DNA of 64,000 nt from CAVSXS01 sp963767715 (GCA_963767715.1 CAVYFA010000008.1:1-64000); one strand, 5' to 3'. Numbered from the stretch's first letter, positions 1-9,597 are shown. Notes: generated from the sequence alone by a model not told the origin. Program-made: numbers and translations.

Positions 1-1898
1 AATCGATAGACCATCTCAATTTGGGTTTGCCCTGATACAGGCATTTTGGGCCAAGATGGAAGGTTTGCAGGTGGTTGATATGGCAGTAATTGTGGGATCA
101 GACTGCGCTTTGTAGAATCACCGGTAAATCGGATTCTATCTGATAACTGAGATAAAACCGTTCCATCAATCGTAAGAAAGCAGGATAGAGGTCGGGTGGA
201 TACGATTTGCCCTCCTCATCAGTAGCCCAAATGCGAGGTAATTCGGCGTGAGGTAAAATACCTTGCAAATTCCTTACAGCCTCGTTGGTGAGTACAAGAC
301 TAATGGCTTTTGTAACCCAATTAGGTTTTAAAACAACAAGATTTCTGAGTATATAATCATAGTAAAAAAGAGGATTTTGCCAGGTCATGCAAATACTTTC
401 CGAATGTTCCCTTCGCATGGTCTTCGCTAACTCCAGCAATCTGGCAGAAGCGTTTATAGTGTTCAACATCGATGTGGTGTTCTGGACGTTTGACTAGAAT
501 TTCTTCTGCTTGCAACCATTTAGTGGGTTGGGACTGGCCCATGACAGGCAGTTTTAAAGCATAGTCCGCAAGCTTTGATCTGAGGTCATCTATTCCTGAG
601 TAAGTTGCATTGCTCACATGTAAGAATCAATAATCTGAGGATATGTGTCTTTATATCGTTGATAGTTGAGATCAGGCGCTCGTTCATCAATGTGAGTGGC
701 GACAAGCACTACAGGGAAATTCTGGGGCTAGAGCTTTGATGAGTTTCAAGCCAGTAGTCTAACCGGCCCTGTTGTGCACCTAGCGCCTCACATCCAGACG
801 ATGAGATACAATGAGCGTTTCGTAAGGAAAAATTGATGTGTCGCATGGTAAATTTGTTGACCGCCAAAATCCCACGTATTCAAGCGTAATCCGCAAAAAG
901 TCGTGATTCGGATGAGGCAGGGTGAGTGCATCAACTTCGATGCCATGCGTTGTTGAGAGTTTTAAATCGAGCGCTTGGTTACGGAGCGTTCGTAGCAAGG
1001 AAGATTTGCCTGTGCCACCTTCGCCGACTACTAGCAGTTTGGCTTCATAGCGTGTGGGAATACTATCCACTTGCAACTCTTGAAGGAAGGACAGGATATC
1101 TCGTGTTCCTTGAACAATAATACTCAGAGTGGTATTGTGCGTAAGTACAAATTGTTGTGAAGGGTAAACGTGTGTAAGTTGGTCAGTTGTCCTAGCTCCG
1201 GGGGAACGGTCGTCGGCTGGTGCTTTCAAGTAGAAGTGCTTGCAAGTTGGTCAGTTGCCCTAGCTCCCGGGGGAACAGTGATCGAGCTGGTTCTTGTGGA
1301 GGGAAAGCACTCGCAAGTTGGTCAGTTGTCCTAGCTCCGGGGGAACAGTCATGGGCTGGTTCTTGTGGAGGGAAAGCATCCGCAAGTTGGTCAGTTGCCG
1401 TAGCTCCGGGGGAACGGTCGTCGACTGGTTGCTTTCGAGTTTGAGTGTATGCAGTTTCGTCAGTTGCCCTAGCTCCGGGGGAACAGTCGTCAGCTGGTTG
1501 TTTTCGAGTCGAAGTGCTTGCAAATTGGTCAGCCTGTCCGACTCCCGGGGAATGGTCGTGATCCGGTTCCTATGGAGGGACAGCCGCTGCAAGTTGGTCG
1601 ACTGTCTAAGCTCTGGGGGAATGGTAGTGGAGTTGATTGTTGCTGAGGTAAAGCCGCTGCAAGTTAGTCCGCTGTACAGAGCTCTGGGGGAATGGTAGTC
1701 GGCATTGATTGTTGCTGAGGTGAAGTGCTTGCAAGTTATAGTAAGTATAAGCTCTGGTGGCACCGCTTTCAAATTTAGGGAGGTAAGATTTAGTTCTATA
1801 ACACTATCTCTATCGTTATAGGTAACTCTGTCAGCTTGTAGATTGATTTTTGTGGCGAGTTTGGCTATTACTTGCTGATCATTATGTAGGTTTAGCAT
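1..1898 (-). pseudogene. Decayed Roco-family protein (LRR-Roc-COR GTPase), 3' end off the window
   Basis: Remnant of a Roco protein read right to left. The N-terminal part (1898-1260) carries leucine-rich repeats of about 23 residues with the pattern TVPPELGQLTNLRxLxLxxNQ. An extra C near 1266 shifts the frame. The Roc GTPase follows in another frame, with Walker A GEGGTGKSS near 1010 and a THID (G4-like) motif near 690. COR-like segments lie at 617-357 and 469-98, including VLKPNWVTKAISLVLT and GILPHAELPRIW. Further frame changes near 870, 730, 610, 420 and 98 break it into at least five pieces, and the last piece continues past base 1. Bacterial Roco proteins are GTP-binding signalling scaffolds. 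This copy cannot make a full product as read. It lies beside the integrative element and may be part of it. Confidence 0.85.
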
Positions 1899-2030
1899 GT
1901 GATTTGTTCACTTTCCACATCTCTAAAGTTGGAATGATGCACTTTATAGTAGCACAAAAAATCATAAGGGAAAATCTTTTTATCAGAATTTGCTATTAAA
2001 ATCTAGGCAAGTAGAAGATAGGAGGTGGTC

Positions 2031-3286
2031 ATGAGTGAAGTACAGATCGTCAATTATGGCGTAGATACCCTGGTGGTAAACGTCTACTATACTGACCTGG
2101 GTCGGCCTATCCGGCGTGATATCGATGCGGCGCTCGCCACAACTTGATGAGTGGAAAAGCATGGCGCAAGAGCTTGGTGAGCCGTTTATCACGCCCTGGG
2201 TGTTCAACAATGCCTCGCTTGCAGATGCAACCCAACGGGGCCGGACATGGACAATGGCCCTGGATGCTGAAGACGCCGGATATCACGCTCTACATCTCAC
2301 AGGGCAAGTGGAACGGTGTCGGTGCGGTACGCCTGAGTTCGCAATACCTCTGGTCATGTACAAGCCTTCGCGATGCCCTGGACTTGGCTCCATGCCTTCC
2401 TTAGTAGAGGTGTTTGGGCAAGAGATGCATCTGCAACCTTCTGAAGTTCATCTCTGTGCTGATATTGCTGGCTGGTCGGATATTGTCACACTTGACCGGC
2501 GCATGAACTTCGTCTCTCGCTCGCGCAAGCGGGCTACACACTTCGTGCCTGATTGGGATATCGATCTGCATCGTCAATGAGCATTCCTATGGCCTCAAAG
2601 AGACCGGCTTCGACTTCTCCAAACGAGGGGCGATGTCTTGCACGATCTACGACAAGACGCGAGAGATGAAGCAATCCGGCAAAGAGTGGTTTACCGACAT
2701 CTGGCGGCTGCATGGCTGGGATGAAGAGAAAGACGGCTCGGTGTGGCGTGTCGAGTTCAAGTTCAAACGGGAAGCGCTACATGAACTACAGCAGGATGAT
2801 GAGTTCTGGGGCATTGAGGATGCCTTTGACCTGCCTGAACGCTTACCGCTGCTGTGGGCCTATGCGGCGGGACATGTTCAGGGAAGCGAGAGCGATGAAC
2901 GCCGGATGGCTGGTTGCGTTGCGTTGTGCCGAAAAGCGACAAGAACCGCGCGCGCTGGCCGACGCATCCGGCCTGGAAGGTCGTGCAAGGCGCGTTTCGC
3001 GAAGAGAAGGCGCTGCCTGAAGAGATGGGAAAGCTGGTTCGCAAGCGGCATGAGCAACACAATATTCAAAAAGGAATTGAGGCGATCATCGGCTATGCCA
3101 CATCCCTCTCGTCGTGGGTAGGGGATGACCTGGCCGAACCTGACATAGACCTGTCGATGTTTCTGCACTGGCTGGCCAGAGCATGGGCAGGACTACCTGG
3201 AACGCAAGGAACTGGACTTTGGTGCGGAGGTGCAGCGCAAGCGGGTCAAGTTTGGCCTGCAAGCTGCTGCTACGAATGGAAAGTGA
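2031..3286 (+). pseudogene. Frameshifted replication-initiation-like protein of an integrative element
   Basis: A strong ribosome site (AGGAGG at 2020) precedes ATG 2031 (MSEVQIVNYGVDTLVVNVYY). The first frame stops after about 38 codons, and the rest of one protein is found by switching frame near 2130, 2230, 2380, 2580, 2890 and 3177. Pieces include LYISQGKWNGVGAVRLSSQY, CADIAGW, SRKRATHFVPDWDIDL, a conserved-looking TIYDKTREMKQSGKEW followed by WRVEFKFKREALHEL, and WPTHPAWKVVQGAF. A Tyr in YDKT followed by an RxEFxxKRE stretch resembles the Rep_trans-type replication initiators of plasmids and integrative elements; that assignment is from memory of the family. Position upstream of xis and int supports a replication or mobilisation role. 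It is dead as read, with at least six frame changes. Confidence 0.7.
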
Positions 3287-3293
3287 GGGACAC

Positions 3294-3881
3294 ATGGAAC
3301 TGAGCGAGTACAACGGCTGGGAAAACAGGTTCACCTGGCTGATGCATCTGCATTTGAGCAGTGAGCAGGCGTTGATGCAAGAGGTTGCGGCGCTGGTGGC
3401 GACGACATTCAGCAATCGCAAGGCGGGGAAGCTGCTGGCAACCTGGGTCAAGGCGATGATCTTCAACTGGATGTGTTCGCATCCTGAGCGTGATAGCCGC
3501 TTTGATGAGAACATGCGGCTGCTCGCCTGGGACCTGGCTGGCTCGGCGCTCGCCTATGCCGATTGGGATGAACTGCTGGCTCTGCTTGCCGGTCGGGTGA
3601 AGAAGAGCAAGAACCTCTTTACCGTGACGCTTTCGCACTTCATTCTGAGCGATGGGCGGCTACTGGCGGCTGTGCAAGAGATGCGAGAGGCGTTCCCCAA
3701 TGTCTATGAGTGCGCGGATGCTGTGAAAGGTTGGTTCACCGAGCAGGTTGATTCGCTGTTCAACGGGTGCGATGAAAACCCTCAATTGGCGCTCTCGGCG
3801 CTGGTGAACGAACTCATACAGAACACATATGCGGTGATCGCCTGGCCGCATGTGGCGCGGGCGTTTCGCCCTGGTTACTGA
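3294..3881 (+). CDS. Hypothetical protein of the integrative element
   Basis: ATG 3294 (MELSEYNGWENRFTWLMHLH) lies 8 bases after the stop of the rep-like reading frame, so the two were probably translated together. The 195-residue product is soluble-looking and largely helical, with no signal peptide or membrane segment. I do not recognise a catalytic motif. The frame extends upstream to 3183, but that part overlaps the end of the rep-like gene, so the later start is preferred. It is intact, unlike the genes on both sides. Location between rep-like and excisionase genes suggests an accessory role in maintenance or mobility of the element. Function is unknown. Confidence 0.6.
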   Translation: MELSEYNGWENRFTWLMHLHLSSEQALMQEVAALVATTFSNRKAGKLLATWVKAMIFNWMCSHPERDSRFDENMRLLAWDLAGSALAYADWDELLALLAGRVKKSKNLFTVTLSHFILSDGRLLAAVQEMREAFPNVYECADAVKGWFTEQVDSLFNGCDENPQLALSALVNELIQNTYAVIAWPHVARAFRPGY

Positions 3882-3971
3882 TCGAGTAAATAACAGGGAA
3901 TATAGCGGTGTGAGATGGGCCGGTAGCAATGCATGTTGCTGCTGGCCTTTTGTTTGCAAGGAGAGGACACG

Positions 3972-4172
3972 ATGGATGGAATGGATACCCTGAAGCATGA
4001 ACCGTTGCTGCTGACTATCCCGCAGGTGATGAAGACGCTCCGCCTGGGGCGTACTATGATCTACCAGTTGATCGATAAAGAGGGCCTGCCGGTGCTGCGT
4101 TTCGGTCGTGCTGTGCGCGTCTCGTATGCCTCGCTGCAAGAGTGGATTAAGCAGCGTGAGGCGCAAGTGTAA
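3972..4172 (+). CDS. Excisionase-type helix-turn-helix DNA-binding protein
   Basis: A 66-residue protein (MDGMDTLKHEPLLLTIPQVM start) with the layout of an excisionase/MerR-type winged helix: LTIPQVMKTLRLGRTMIYQL is the helix-turn-helix, followed by the wing LPVLRFGRAVRVSYASLQEW. GAGAGG at 3961-3966 places the start at 3972; an upstream in-frame ATG at 3933 lacks such a site. Excisionases bind arm sites and steer tyrosine integrases toward excision. It sits just upstream of the integrase, the usual arrangement in integrative elements and prophages. Confidence 0.8.
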   Translation: MDGMDTLKHEPLLLTIPQVMKTLRLGRTMIYQLIDKEGLPVLRFGRAVRVSYASLQEWIKQREAQV

Positions 4173-4190
4173 TATAATGAGGTATCGTAT

Positions 4191-4231
4191 AGAACGGTTT
4201 TTCTACTGACATGTAAGAGCAGGGCCGTTCT
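4191..4231 (+). repeat. Inverted repeat between excisionase and integrase
   Basis: AGAACGG (4191-4197) is repeated in inverse as CCGTTCT (4225-4231) around a 27-base loop, just after the excisionase stop. A run of T follows the left arm rather than the right, so it is not a standard forward terminator. It may be a regulatory hairpin ahead of the integrase or a protein-binding site. Confidence 0.35.
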
Positions 4232-4269
4232 CGTTTGCAATAACTTCATACAAAAGGAGGGAATCCACG

Positions 4270-5434
4270 ATGGCAAAACGCGGCAATGGTGAAGGTTCCA
4301 TTTATCGCCGCAACGATGGCCGGTGGGTTGGCGAGATGACGATTGAGGGACGCCAGCGCAAGTTCATCTACGGCAAGACTCGTAAGGAAGTCCAGGAAAA
4401 GCTGCGGGGCGCTCTCCAGGAGAAACAGGAGGGCGTTGTGCTGACGGGGACGGCCCGGCAAACGGTCGAACAGTTTCTCCTGGACTGGTTGGAGAACTCA
4501 CAGAAGCAGAGCGTTCGCCCCCGTACCTATGAGCGCTATCGGGAGATCGTGCAACTGCATATTAATCCGGTGCTTGGACGTCAGAAGCTGCAGAAGCTCT
4601 CCGCTCAACATGTGCAGGCGTTTTACACCAAAAAGGTGAACGACGGGCTTTCCCCGTCCACCGTCGAAATGTTCCATTGCGTACTGCATAAAGCCCTCGA
4701 CACGGCGGTCAAGTGGGAGCTGGTGCCGCGCAACGTGTGCGATCTGGTATCGCCGCCTCACCGGGAGAGCTTTGAGATCAAGCCGCTCGACGCTGAACAG
4801 GCGCAAGCGTTGCTCGTGGCTGCTCGCGGGCATCGCCTGGAAGCGCTGTTCATCCTGGCGATCGCGACCGGTATGAGGCGCGGGGAACTGTTGGCGCTCA
4901 AATGGCAGGACATCAACTTCTCGACCGGCACATTGCAGATACGGCGCATCCTCACGCGGTTCCCTGACAAGGGGTATGTCGAGGCAGAGCCGAAGACGCA
5001 GAAGAGTCGGCGCAACATGGTCATCGCCGCCTTCGCGCTTGAGGCGCTGCGCAAGCACCGCACGCGCCAATTAGAGGCAAAGTTGAAAGCTGGCGATATC
5101 CTGGCAAGATCATGATTATGTGTTCTGCACCTCGGTCGGGACGCATCTCAACCCATCGAAGGATGTGCTGGAGGAGTTGAAGAAGCTGCTGGAACAGGCG
5201 GGTCTGCCGGATATCCGCTTTCACGATCTGCGCCACAGCGCGGCTACTCTGCTGCTCAGTGAAGGCGTTCACCCGAAAGTCGTGCAGGAGATGCTGGGTC
5301 ACAGCACGATCAGCATGACGATGGATGTGTACTCGCATGTGTTGCCGAGTATGCAGCAGGATGCCGTCAGCCGCCTGAACACCGTCCTGGGAAATCCTAA
5401 AGAAGAGGGGAATCGAGATGCGAAAGCGCAATAG
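4270..5434 (+). pseudogene. Tyrosine recombinase/integrase with a single frameshift
   Basis: Starts at ATG 4270 after AAAAGGAGGG. It shows the N-terminal AP2-like domain (GSIYRRNDGRWVGEM), a SAM-like core-binding domain (QFLLDWLENSQKQSVRPRTY) and the catalytic domain. The active-site set is present: Arg in ATGMRRGELLALKW, Lys-region EPKTQKSRR, HDLRHSAATLL, LGHSTISMTMDVYSH with the terminal Tyr. One extra base near 5100 (before TGGCAAGATCATG) stops the first frame at 5115; the rest reads WQDHDYVFCTSVGTH onward to 5434. Restoring that base would give an intact enzyme of about 388 residues, so this is either a recent lesion or a base-call error. The gene ends 106 bases before the 3' end of tRNA-Leu, a classic integration target. 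Confidence 0.88.
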
Positions 5435-5440
5435 CGCCGG

Positions 5441-5481
5441 TTCCTGTCAATGTTCCTGTCAATCGCCACATTTCCTGTCAA
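5441..5481 (+). repeat. Three direct copies of TTCCTGTCAA between int and tRNA-Leu
   Basis: Exact copies at 5441-5450, 5453-5462 and 5472-5481, with start-to-start spacing 12 and 19. They fall between the integrase end and the tRNA, where arm-type integrase or excisionase sites of an attachment region usually lie. An imperfect inverted repeat (5489-5500 with 5510-5521, two mismatches) follows. The attachment-site role is inference. Confidence 0.5.
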
Positions 5482-5540
5482 ACAAAAACGCCTCAAGCGG
5501 CCTGTAGAGCCACTTGAGACGCCCCTGAGAGTCTTCTGAG

Positions 5541-5624
5541 TGCCGAAGGGGGGACTCGAACCCCCATGCCCTTACGAGCACAACGCCCTGAACGTTGCGT
5601 GTCTACCAATTTCACCACTTCGGC
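5541..5624 (-). tRNA. tRNA-Leu (anticodon CAG)
   Basis: Reading the minus strand: acceptor stem GCCGAAG pairs with CTTCGGC at the 3' end. The D arm is followed by an anticodon stem-loop CAACG-TTCAGGG-CGTTG (anticodon CAG), a long variable arm typical of Leu, and a T arm with GGTTCGAGTCC. The 3' end faces the integrase. The terminal CCA is not encoded. No second copy of the tRNA 3' end is visible in bases 1-5540, so the other boundary of the element is not in this window or has been lost. Confidence 0.95.
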
Positions 5625-5749
5625 GGGTGTTTTGTGGACGGGATAATCATACTGTAACTCGTGCGGGCTGTCAAGTAGTTTTTCCGGCTTTTTTCCGGGG
5701 AGCCGGTCATTTATTCATCTCCAATAAGCACCGGCCGGACCGCTTCAGA

Positions 5750-5758
5750 TGTTATAAT
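5750..5758 (+). promoter_or_regulatory. Possible extended -10 promoter of the ppx-CHAD-HD cluster
   Basis: TATAAT at 5753-5758 preceded by TG one base upstream (TGTTATAAT) fits an extended -10 element. No clear -35 is seen. It lies about 135 bases before the chosen start of the Ppx-like gene. The rest of the gap 5625-5891 shows nothing else recognisable. Confidence 0.4.
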
Positions 5759-5891
5759 ATTATTAAGCAAATCCTGAACTGCCACGTTATCCCGGGCACC
5801 GGCTTGTCTCCCACGAGGTATACCGGGCAAGGGGAGCGTGTCTATATGCTCTTTGGCCGTAGTGGCACGTTTAGTGAAAGATTCAGAGCTG

Positions 5892-7404
5892 ATGCAAGAG
5901 ACACACACGTCATGGTCTCCTATGCGCGCTGCCATTGATATTGGCAGCAACACCATCCATATCGTGGTGGCGCGCGCTACCCCGCAGGTGCTCGATATCG
6001 CCGCCGACGAGGTGGACTTGGTGCGCATTGGCGAGAGCGTGACGGCCAGCGGGCAAATCTCAAGGGAGAAATGCGAGCTTGCCATCGAGGTGCTGGCGAG
6101 GTACAAGGCCCTGGCCGAGCAGCTTGGCGCGCAGGAGATATTCGTCGTGGCCACCGAGGCCATTCGCCAGGCCGAGAACAGCGCCGAGCTTCATCGCGGA
6201 GGTCGAGCGGCGCACCGGCCTGCAGGTTCAGCTCATCAGCGGTGAAGTCGAGGCCAGCCTGACCTTTCTCGGCGCCACCTACGAGACGTATGCGCAGCCC
6301 GGCGCGCCTGATGTCGTCGGCGTCATGGACCTTGGCGGCGGCAGCCTGGAACTGGTGACCGCCCGGCAGGCGCAGATCACCTGGAAGGTCTCCGTCCCCA
6401 TCGGCTCGGGCTGGCTGCACGACCGCTACCTGGCCGGGGACCCGCCCCAGCAGCAGGAGATCGAGGTGGCCGAGACGTTCCTGCAAACCTATTTTCGGGG
6501 CATGCGCATTCAACGCAGGCCGCCCGTGCTGATCGTCACCGGCGGTAGTGCCAACTCGCTGCTGCACCTCGCACATCGCGCCTTCCGCCTGGAGATGCAT
6601 CAGACGCGCCTCACCGCGCATGACCTGCTGCGCTGCCAGGGCCTCTTGAGCGCGCTCCCGGCGGAGGAGATCTCGCGCCGCTTCGACCAGCCGGTGGAGC
6701 GCGCGCGTATCTTGCTGGCCGGCGCCTGCATCATCACTGCGATGATGGCGCGCCTGCGCCTCAACGAAATCACCGTCAGCCCGCACGGCATTCGCGAGGG
6801 AGTCCTGCTGGCCCGTGAGCGCTACGGCGAGCAGTGGCTCGAACGTATCAGCGCAGCCGCCGCCCGCTCAGGGCGTGGGCGCGCCAGGATACTGGCACAG
6901 CTTCCCTCGATCGAAGCCGGTATTCTCTCCCCCAATGGGGCGAAACCCGCGCCGGTGGAAACCTTCGCGCAGGCTGGCCGGCGCATGCTGCATGATCGCC
7001 TGGAGAAGTTCCTTGAGTGGCCCGCCGAGGTTTTGAAAAACGAAGATGTCGAGGCGGTACATAAGATGCGCGTTGCCTCGCGCCGCCTGCGCGCGACGCT
7101 GGATGCCTTCGAGTCTATTTGCGAGCCGAAGGCCTTCAAGCGCGTCTATCGCCGCGTCACGAAGGCGGCGGACAGGCTGGGCGCCGCTCGCGACACGGAT
7201 GTGATGATCGAGAACCTGCGCGGCCAGCTTGAGCAACCCTCCGGCGAGGAGCAGCCGGGGATGCAGTGGCTGATCGCCCGGCTGCAAACGTTCCGCCAGC
7301 AGAAGCAGCGCGAGCTGGATCATTTCCTGCGCTCCCTGGACAAACAGGCGTTGGAGCAGGAAGTCGAGGCGGTCATCCCGGAAGGGCAGGTGCTCCATGG
7401 CTAA
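5892..7404 (+). pseudogene. Ppx/GppA phosphatase fused to first half of a CHAD domain, one frameshift
   Basis: Exopolyphosphatase/guanosine-pentaphosphatase family. The ASKHA phosphate-binding motifs are visible: AIDIGSNTIH near the start, GVMDLGGGSLELV, VTGGSANSLLHL and SPHGIREGVLL. After about residue 340 a CHAD segment begins (VHKMRVASRRLRATLDAFE, AARDTDVMIENLRGQL); CHAD domains bind polyphosphate. An extra base near 6185 interrupts the frame (GCC-G-AGCTTCATC): upstream reading ends at 6245, downstream reading resumes FIAEVERRTGLQVQLISGEV. The protein is otherwise continuous from 5892 (alternative start 5922). It overlaps the next gene by 8 bases. A polyphosphate-hydrolysing or -sensing role is inferred from the domain pairing. 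Confidence 0.82.
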
Positions 7405-7966
7405 AGCTCGACCCATCACCGGCCTGGACGCGCAGGCCCCCGTTGCGACCAACGCGCGTCTCATCGCCAGGACGCGCCTGGATGACCTCTATCAGTGGGA
7501 AGAGTATGTCGACAACCCTTACAACATTCGGGAGCTACACAACCTGCGAATTGCGGCGAAACGCCTGCGTTATACGTTTGAAATATTTGAGGATGTATTA
7601 CCCGCTGCTTGCAGGTCATTCGTCGTGGAACTGACACTGCTCCAGGACGAATTGGGCGCGTTGCACGATACCGATGTCTTGATTGCCATGCTGCGCCTGT
7701 GTCTGGCTAACCAGGATAGTGCCGCCGTCTCGCAATCGGGCCATCTTAAGCAGCACGCCGGGAAGACGCTGGTGTCCCCGGAGCTGGTCGCGCACATCTT
7801 GAAGGCTTCGACTGCTCCGACCGTTGAAGAGCGGTACGGGCTGGAATTGCTCTTACAGAGGCAAGAGCAACTGCGCGAAACCCGGTTTGCAACCTTTCGC
7901 CAGCACTGGTATCAACTCAAGGCGCGTGATTTCCGCCGCGAGATGCTGAGCACTCTAGGTATGTAA
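7397..7966 (+). CDS. CHAD-domain protein (second half of the CHAD fold)
   Basis: ATG 7397 overlaps the TAA of the Ppx-CHAD gene. The 189-residue product carries the conserved CHAD signature LHNLRIAAKRLRYTFEIFED and a second helical part with QDELGALHDTDVLI. CHAD domains are built from two four-helix bundles with basic, histidine-containing faces. The preceding gene holds one bundle and this gene the other. Either the two polypeptides assemble by translational coupling, or a one-base shift at 7395-7400 has split one gene. The linker (residues 1-30) reads smoothly from the upstream product, which favours the second view. Confidence in the CHAD assignment is high; the natural gene boundary is uncertain. 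Confidence 0.8.
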   Translation: MAKARPITGLDAQAPVATNARLIARTRLDDLYQWEEYVDNPYNIRELHNLRIAAKRLRYTFEIFEDVLPAACRSFVVELTLLQDELGALHDTDVLIAMLRLCLANQDSAAVSQSGHLKQHAGKTLVSPELVAHILKASTAPTVEERYGLELLLQRQEQLRETRFATFRQHWYQLKARDFRREMLSTLGM

Positions 7967-8005
7967 CTAAATTCAGGTCTCCTTCCAGAAAGCGGGGTAA
8001 AGGAC

Positions 8006-8647
8006 ATGATGAAACCATTTCCAGTGGAAGAATTGGACTGGTGGCAACTGCCACAGCCGACGGGCGAGGAACTGCGGCTGAGCGGCGGCTTGCAGGTCGA
8101 AGACTGGCCGCATGCCCGGCAGGTCACGCGCCTCTCTGTGCAGTTATTTTTCGCGACACAGCCCCTGCACCAACTGGATACGCACGCGCTGCGCCTGCTC
8201 GAACGCGCGGCGTTCCTGCACAATACCGGTATGATGATCGAGGTGCGCCGGCACCATAAACACTCGTTTCGGCTGATTAAAGATTCTTCGCTGCCCGACT
8301 TTAGCGACGAGGATCGCTATGAAATCGCCTGCATCGCGCGCTACCACCGGCGCGCCCTGCCCAGCATGAAGCACGAAGAGTTTGCCAGGCTTAACCGTGA
8401 GGCGCGCAAACGTGTCTCCTCGCTGGCCGCTCTGCTGCGCATCGCCGATGCCCTCGACTACGACCACGATGGGCGCGTGCTGGAACTGGAGGCCGACCCC
8501 GAGCGATCCAACAAAGAGCATTGGACATTCACTCTCTGGGCCCGTCCGCTCTCCGACCTGGAGGCGGAACTAGAACACGCCTATGATAAGGCCGACCTCT
8601 TCGAGAAAGTGTTCCGCCGTAAAGTACGCTTCCAGGTCCAGGAATAA
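8006..8647 (+). CDS. HD-domain protein resembling the Ppx/GppA C-terminal domain
   Basis: A 213-residue protein with HD-superfamily motifs: LERAAFLHNTGMMIEVRRHH (H...HN replacing the usual HD pair), HKHSFRLI, IACIARYHRRALP and ALLRIADALDYDHDGRV. In E. coli Ppx/GppA this domain is the C-terminal half of the same protein; here it is a separate gene 39 bases after the CHAD gene. The expected HD pair reads HN, so metal binding may be altered, as in Ppx C-terminal domains. Together with the two preceding genes it reconstitutes a Ppx-CHAD-HD polyphosphate module. Start at 8006 or 8009 (tandem ATG). Confidence 0.8.
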   Translation: MMKPFPVEELDWWQLPQPTGEELRLSGGLQVEDWPHARQVTRLSVQLFFATQPLHQLDTHALRLLERAAFLHNTGMMIEVRRHHKHSFRLIKDSSLPDFSDEDRYEIACIARYHRRALPSMKHEEFARLNREARKRVSSLAALLRIADALDYDHDGRVLELEADPERSNKEHWTFTLWARPLSDLEAELEHAYDKADLFEKVFRRKVRFQVQE

Positions 8648-8651
8648 CACA

Positions 8652-9578
8652 TCATCCTTCGTGCAGCACAATCGACGCGCCGCATGCATAATCCGGATGG
8701 ATCCACAGCGCCAGGCGCGGCTCTTCCTGATAAGTGTACGTTACCCCGTGTTCATCGAGGTAGCTGCGAGCCTCGTCCATGCTGCTGACCGCCAGCGTCA
8801 TGCGGCAAACGCTCTCACCGAAGCGGGCAAGATAGCTGCGCAGCGCGCCGGCACCCGGCAGGTGCTCCATCCCAATCTCCGCATCCTCCTCGCTTGCCAG
8901 TGGCACGGGTGCGGCAAGCTCCATGTGCTGACTCCCATCGCCGAGCGCGAACGATACCAGCAGGGCATCCCAGCCGTCGACATCTCCTGTGAAGGGCTCA
9001 GATGGTTCCAGGCTGTAGATATGCCCAAAGCGCCGCGTGGCTTCATCCAGGTCCTCGACGGCAATCGTCGCGCTGAGTACTTGCTGGGCGCCGAGGGGAT
9101 GCTGCGGTGGCTGCGCCCAACCGGCCAGGCGAAAACGGCGTTCTTCTCCAACGCTGTCGTGCTGGATGAGGAAGGGGTAATGCTGGGCGAGTTCTGCCCG
9201 CTCGATATCGACGCGCTGCCAGTTCCGCGTCCGCCCATCAGATGAGCGAAGCTGCCCCGGCGTCGGGCCGATAAGCGCTACTCCGCGCCCGCGCATCGCC
9301 TCACTATCGGCAGCCAGGTCGTTCGAGCCAAGCACCATGTTCAGGTAGCCCTCGTGTTTCGCCAACCGATCCAGCAGGCTCTGCTGCGCCTCCTGCGGCT
9401 CGCGTACGGCAATCAACTCGAGGTACGTATCGCCGATCACAATGATGCGGTTCGCCGTCCCCCCGCTGGGGTGGATGCCGCCGCCGCTCGCTCGCAGCCC
9501 GAGATCTTCGCTGAAGCGCCGCGCGGCAGCATCGAGGTCATGCACGCCGATGATGATGTGATCGATTCCTGTAAGCAT
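8652..9578 (-). CDS. VOC-family (glyoxalase-like) protein, two tandem domains
   Basis: Starts at ATG 9578 (MLTGIDHIIIGVHDLDAAAR) after AGAGGA. The 308-residue product carries two glyoxalase-like modules: DHIIIGVHDLDAAARRFSED at the N-terminus, and LSATIAVEDLDEATRRFGHI near residue 165. The family (PF13468-type) includes metal-dependent lyases, isomerases and resistance proteins, and the substrate cannot be told. The stop is 4 bases from the convergent HD gene, so transcripts meet here. The longer reading frame up to 9716 runs through repeat sequence and is not used. Confidence 0.75.
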   Translation of the reverse strand: MLTGIDHIIIGVHDLDAAARRFSEDLGLRASGGGIHPSGGTANRIIVIGDTYLELIAVREPQEAQQSLLDRLAKHEGYLNMVLGSNDLAADSEAMRGRGVALIGPTPGQLRSSDGRTRNWQRVDIERAELAQHYPFLIQHDSVGEERRFRLAGWAQPPQHPLGAQQVLSATIAVEDLDEATRRFGHIYSLEPSEPFTGDVDGWDALLVSFALGDGSQHMELAAPVPLASEEDAEIGMEHLPGAGALRSYLARFGESVCRMTLAVSSMDEARSYLDEHGVTYTYQEEPRLALWIHPDYACGASIVLHEG

Positions 9579-9597
9579 AATGTATCCTCTTTTGGAT

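Noticed and set aside
1200..1750. Regular repeats with about 69-base period, CRISPR-like at first sight
   Set aside because: Units encode 23-residue leucine-rich repeats on the minus strand; there are no unique spacers of equal length between identical repeats.
5489..5521. Rho-independent terminator after the integrase
   Set aside because: The stem has two mismatches and no T-run follows, so it is listed only as an inverted repeat.
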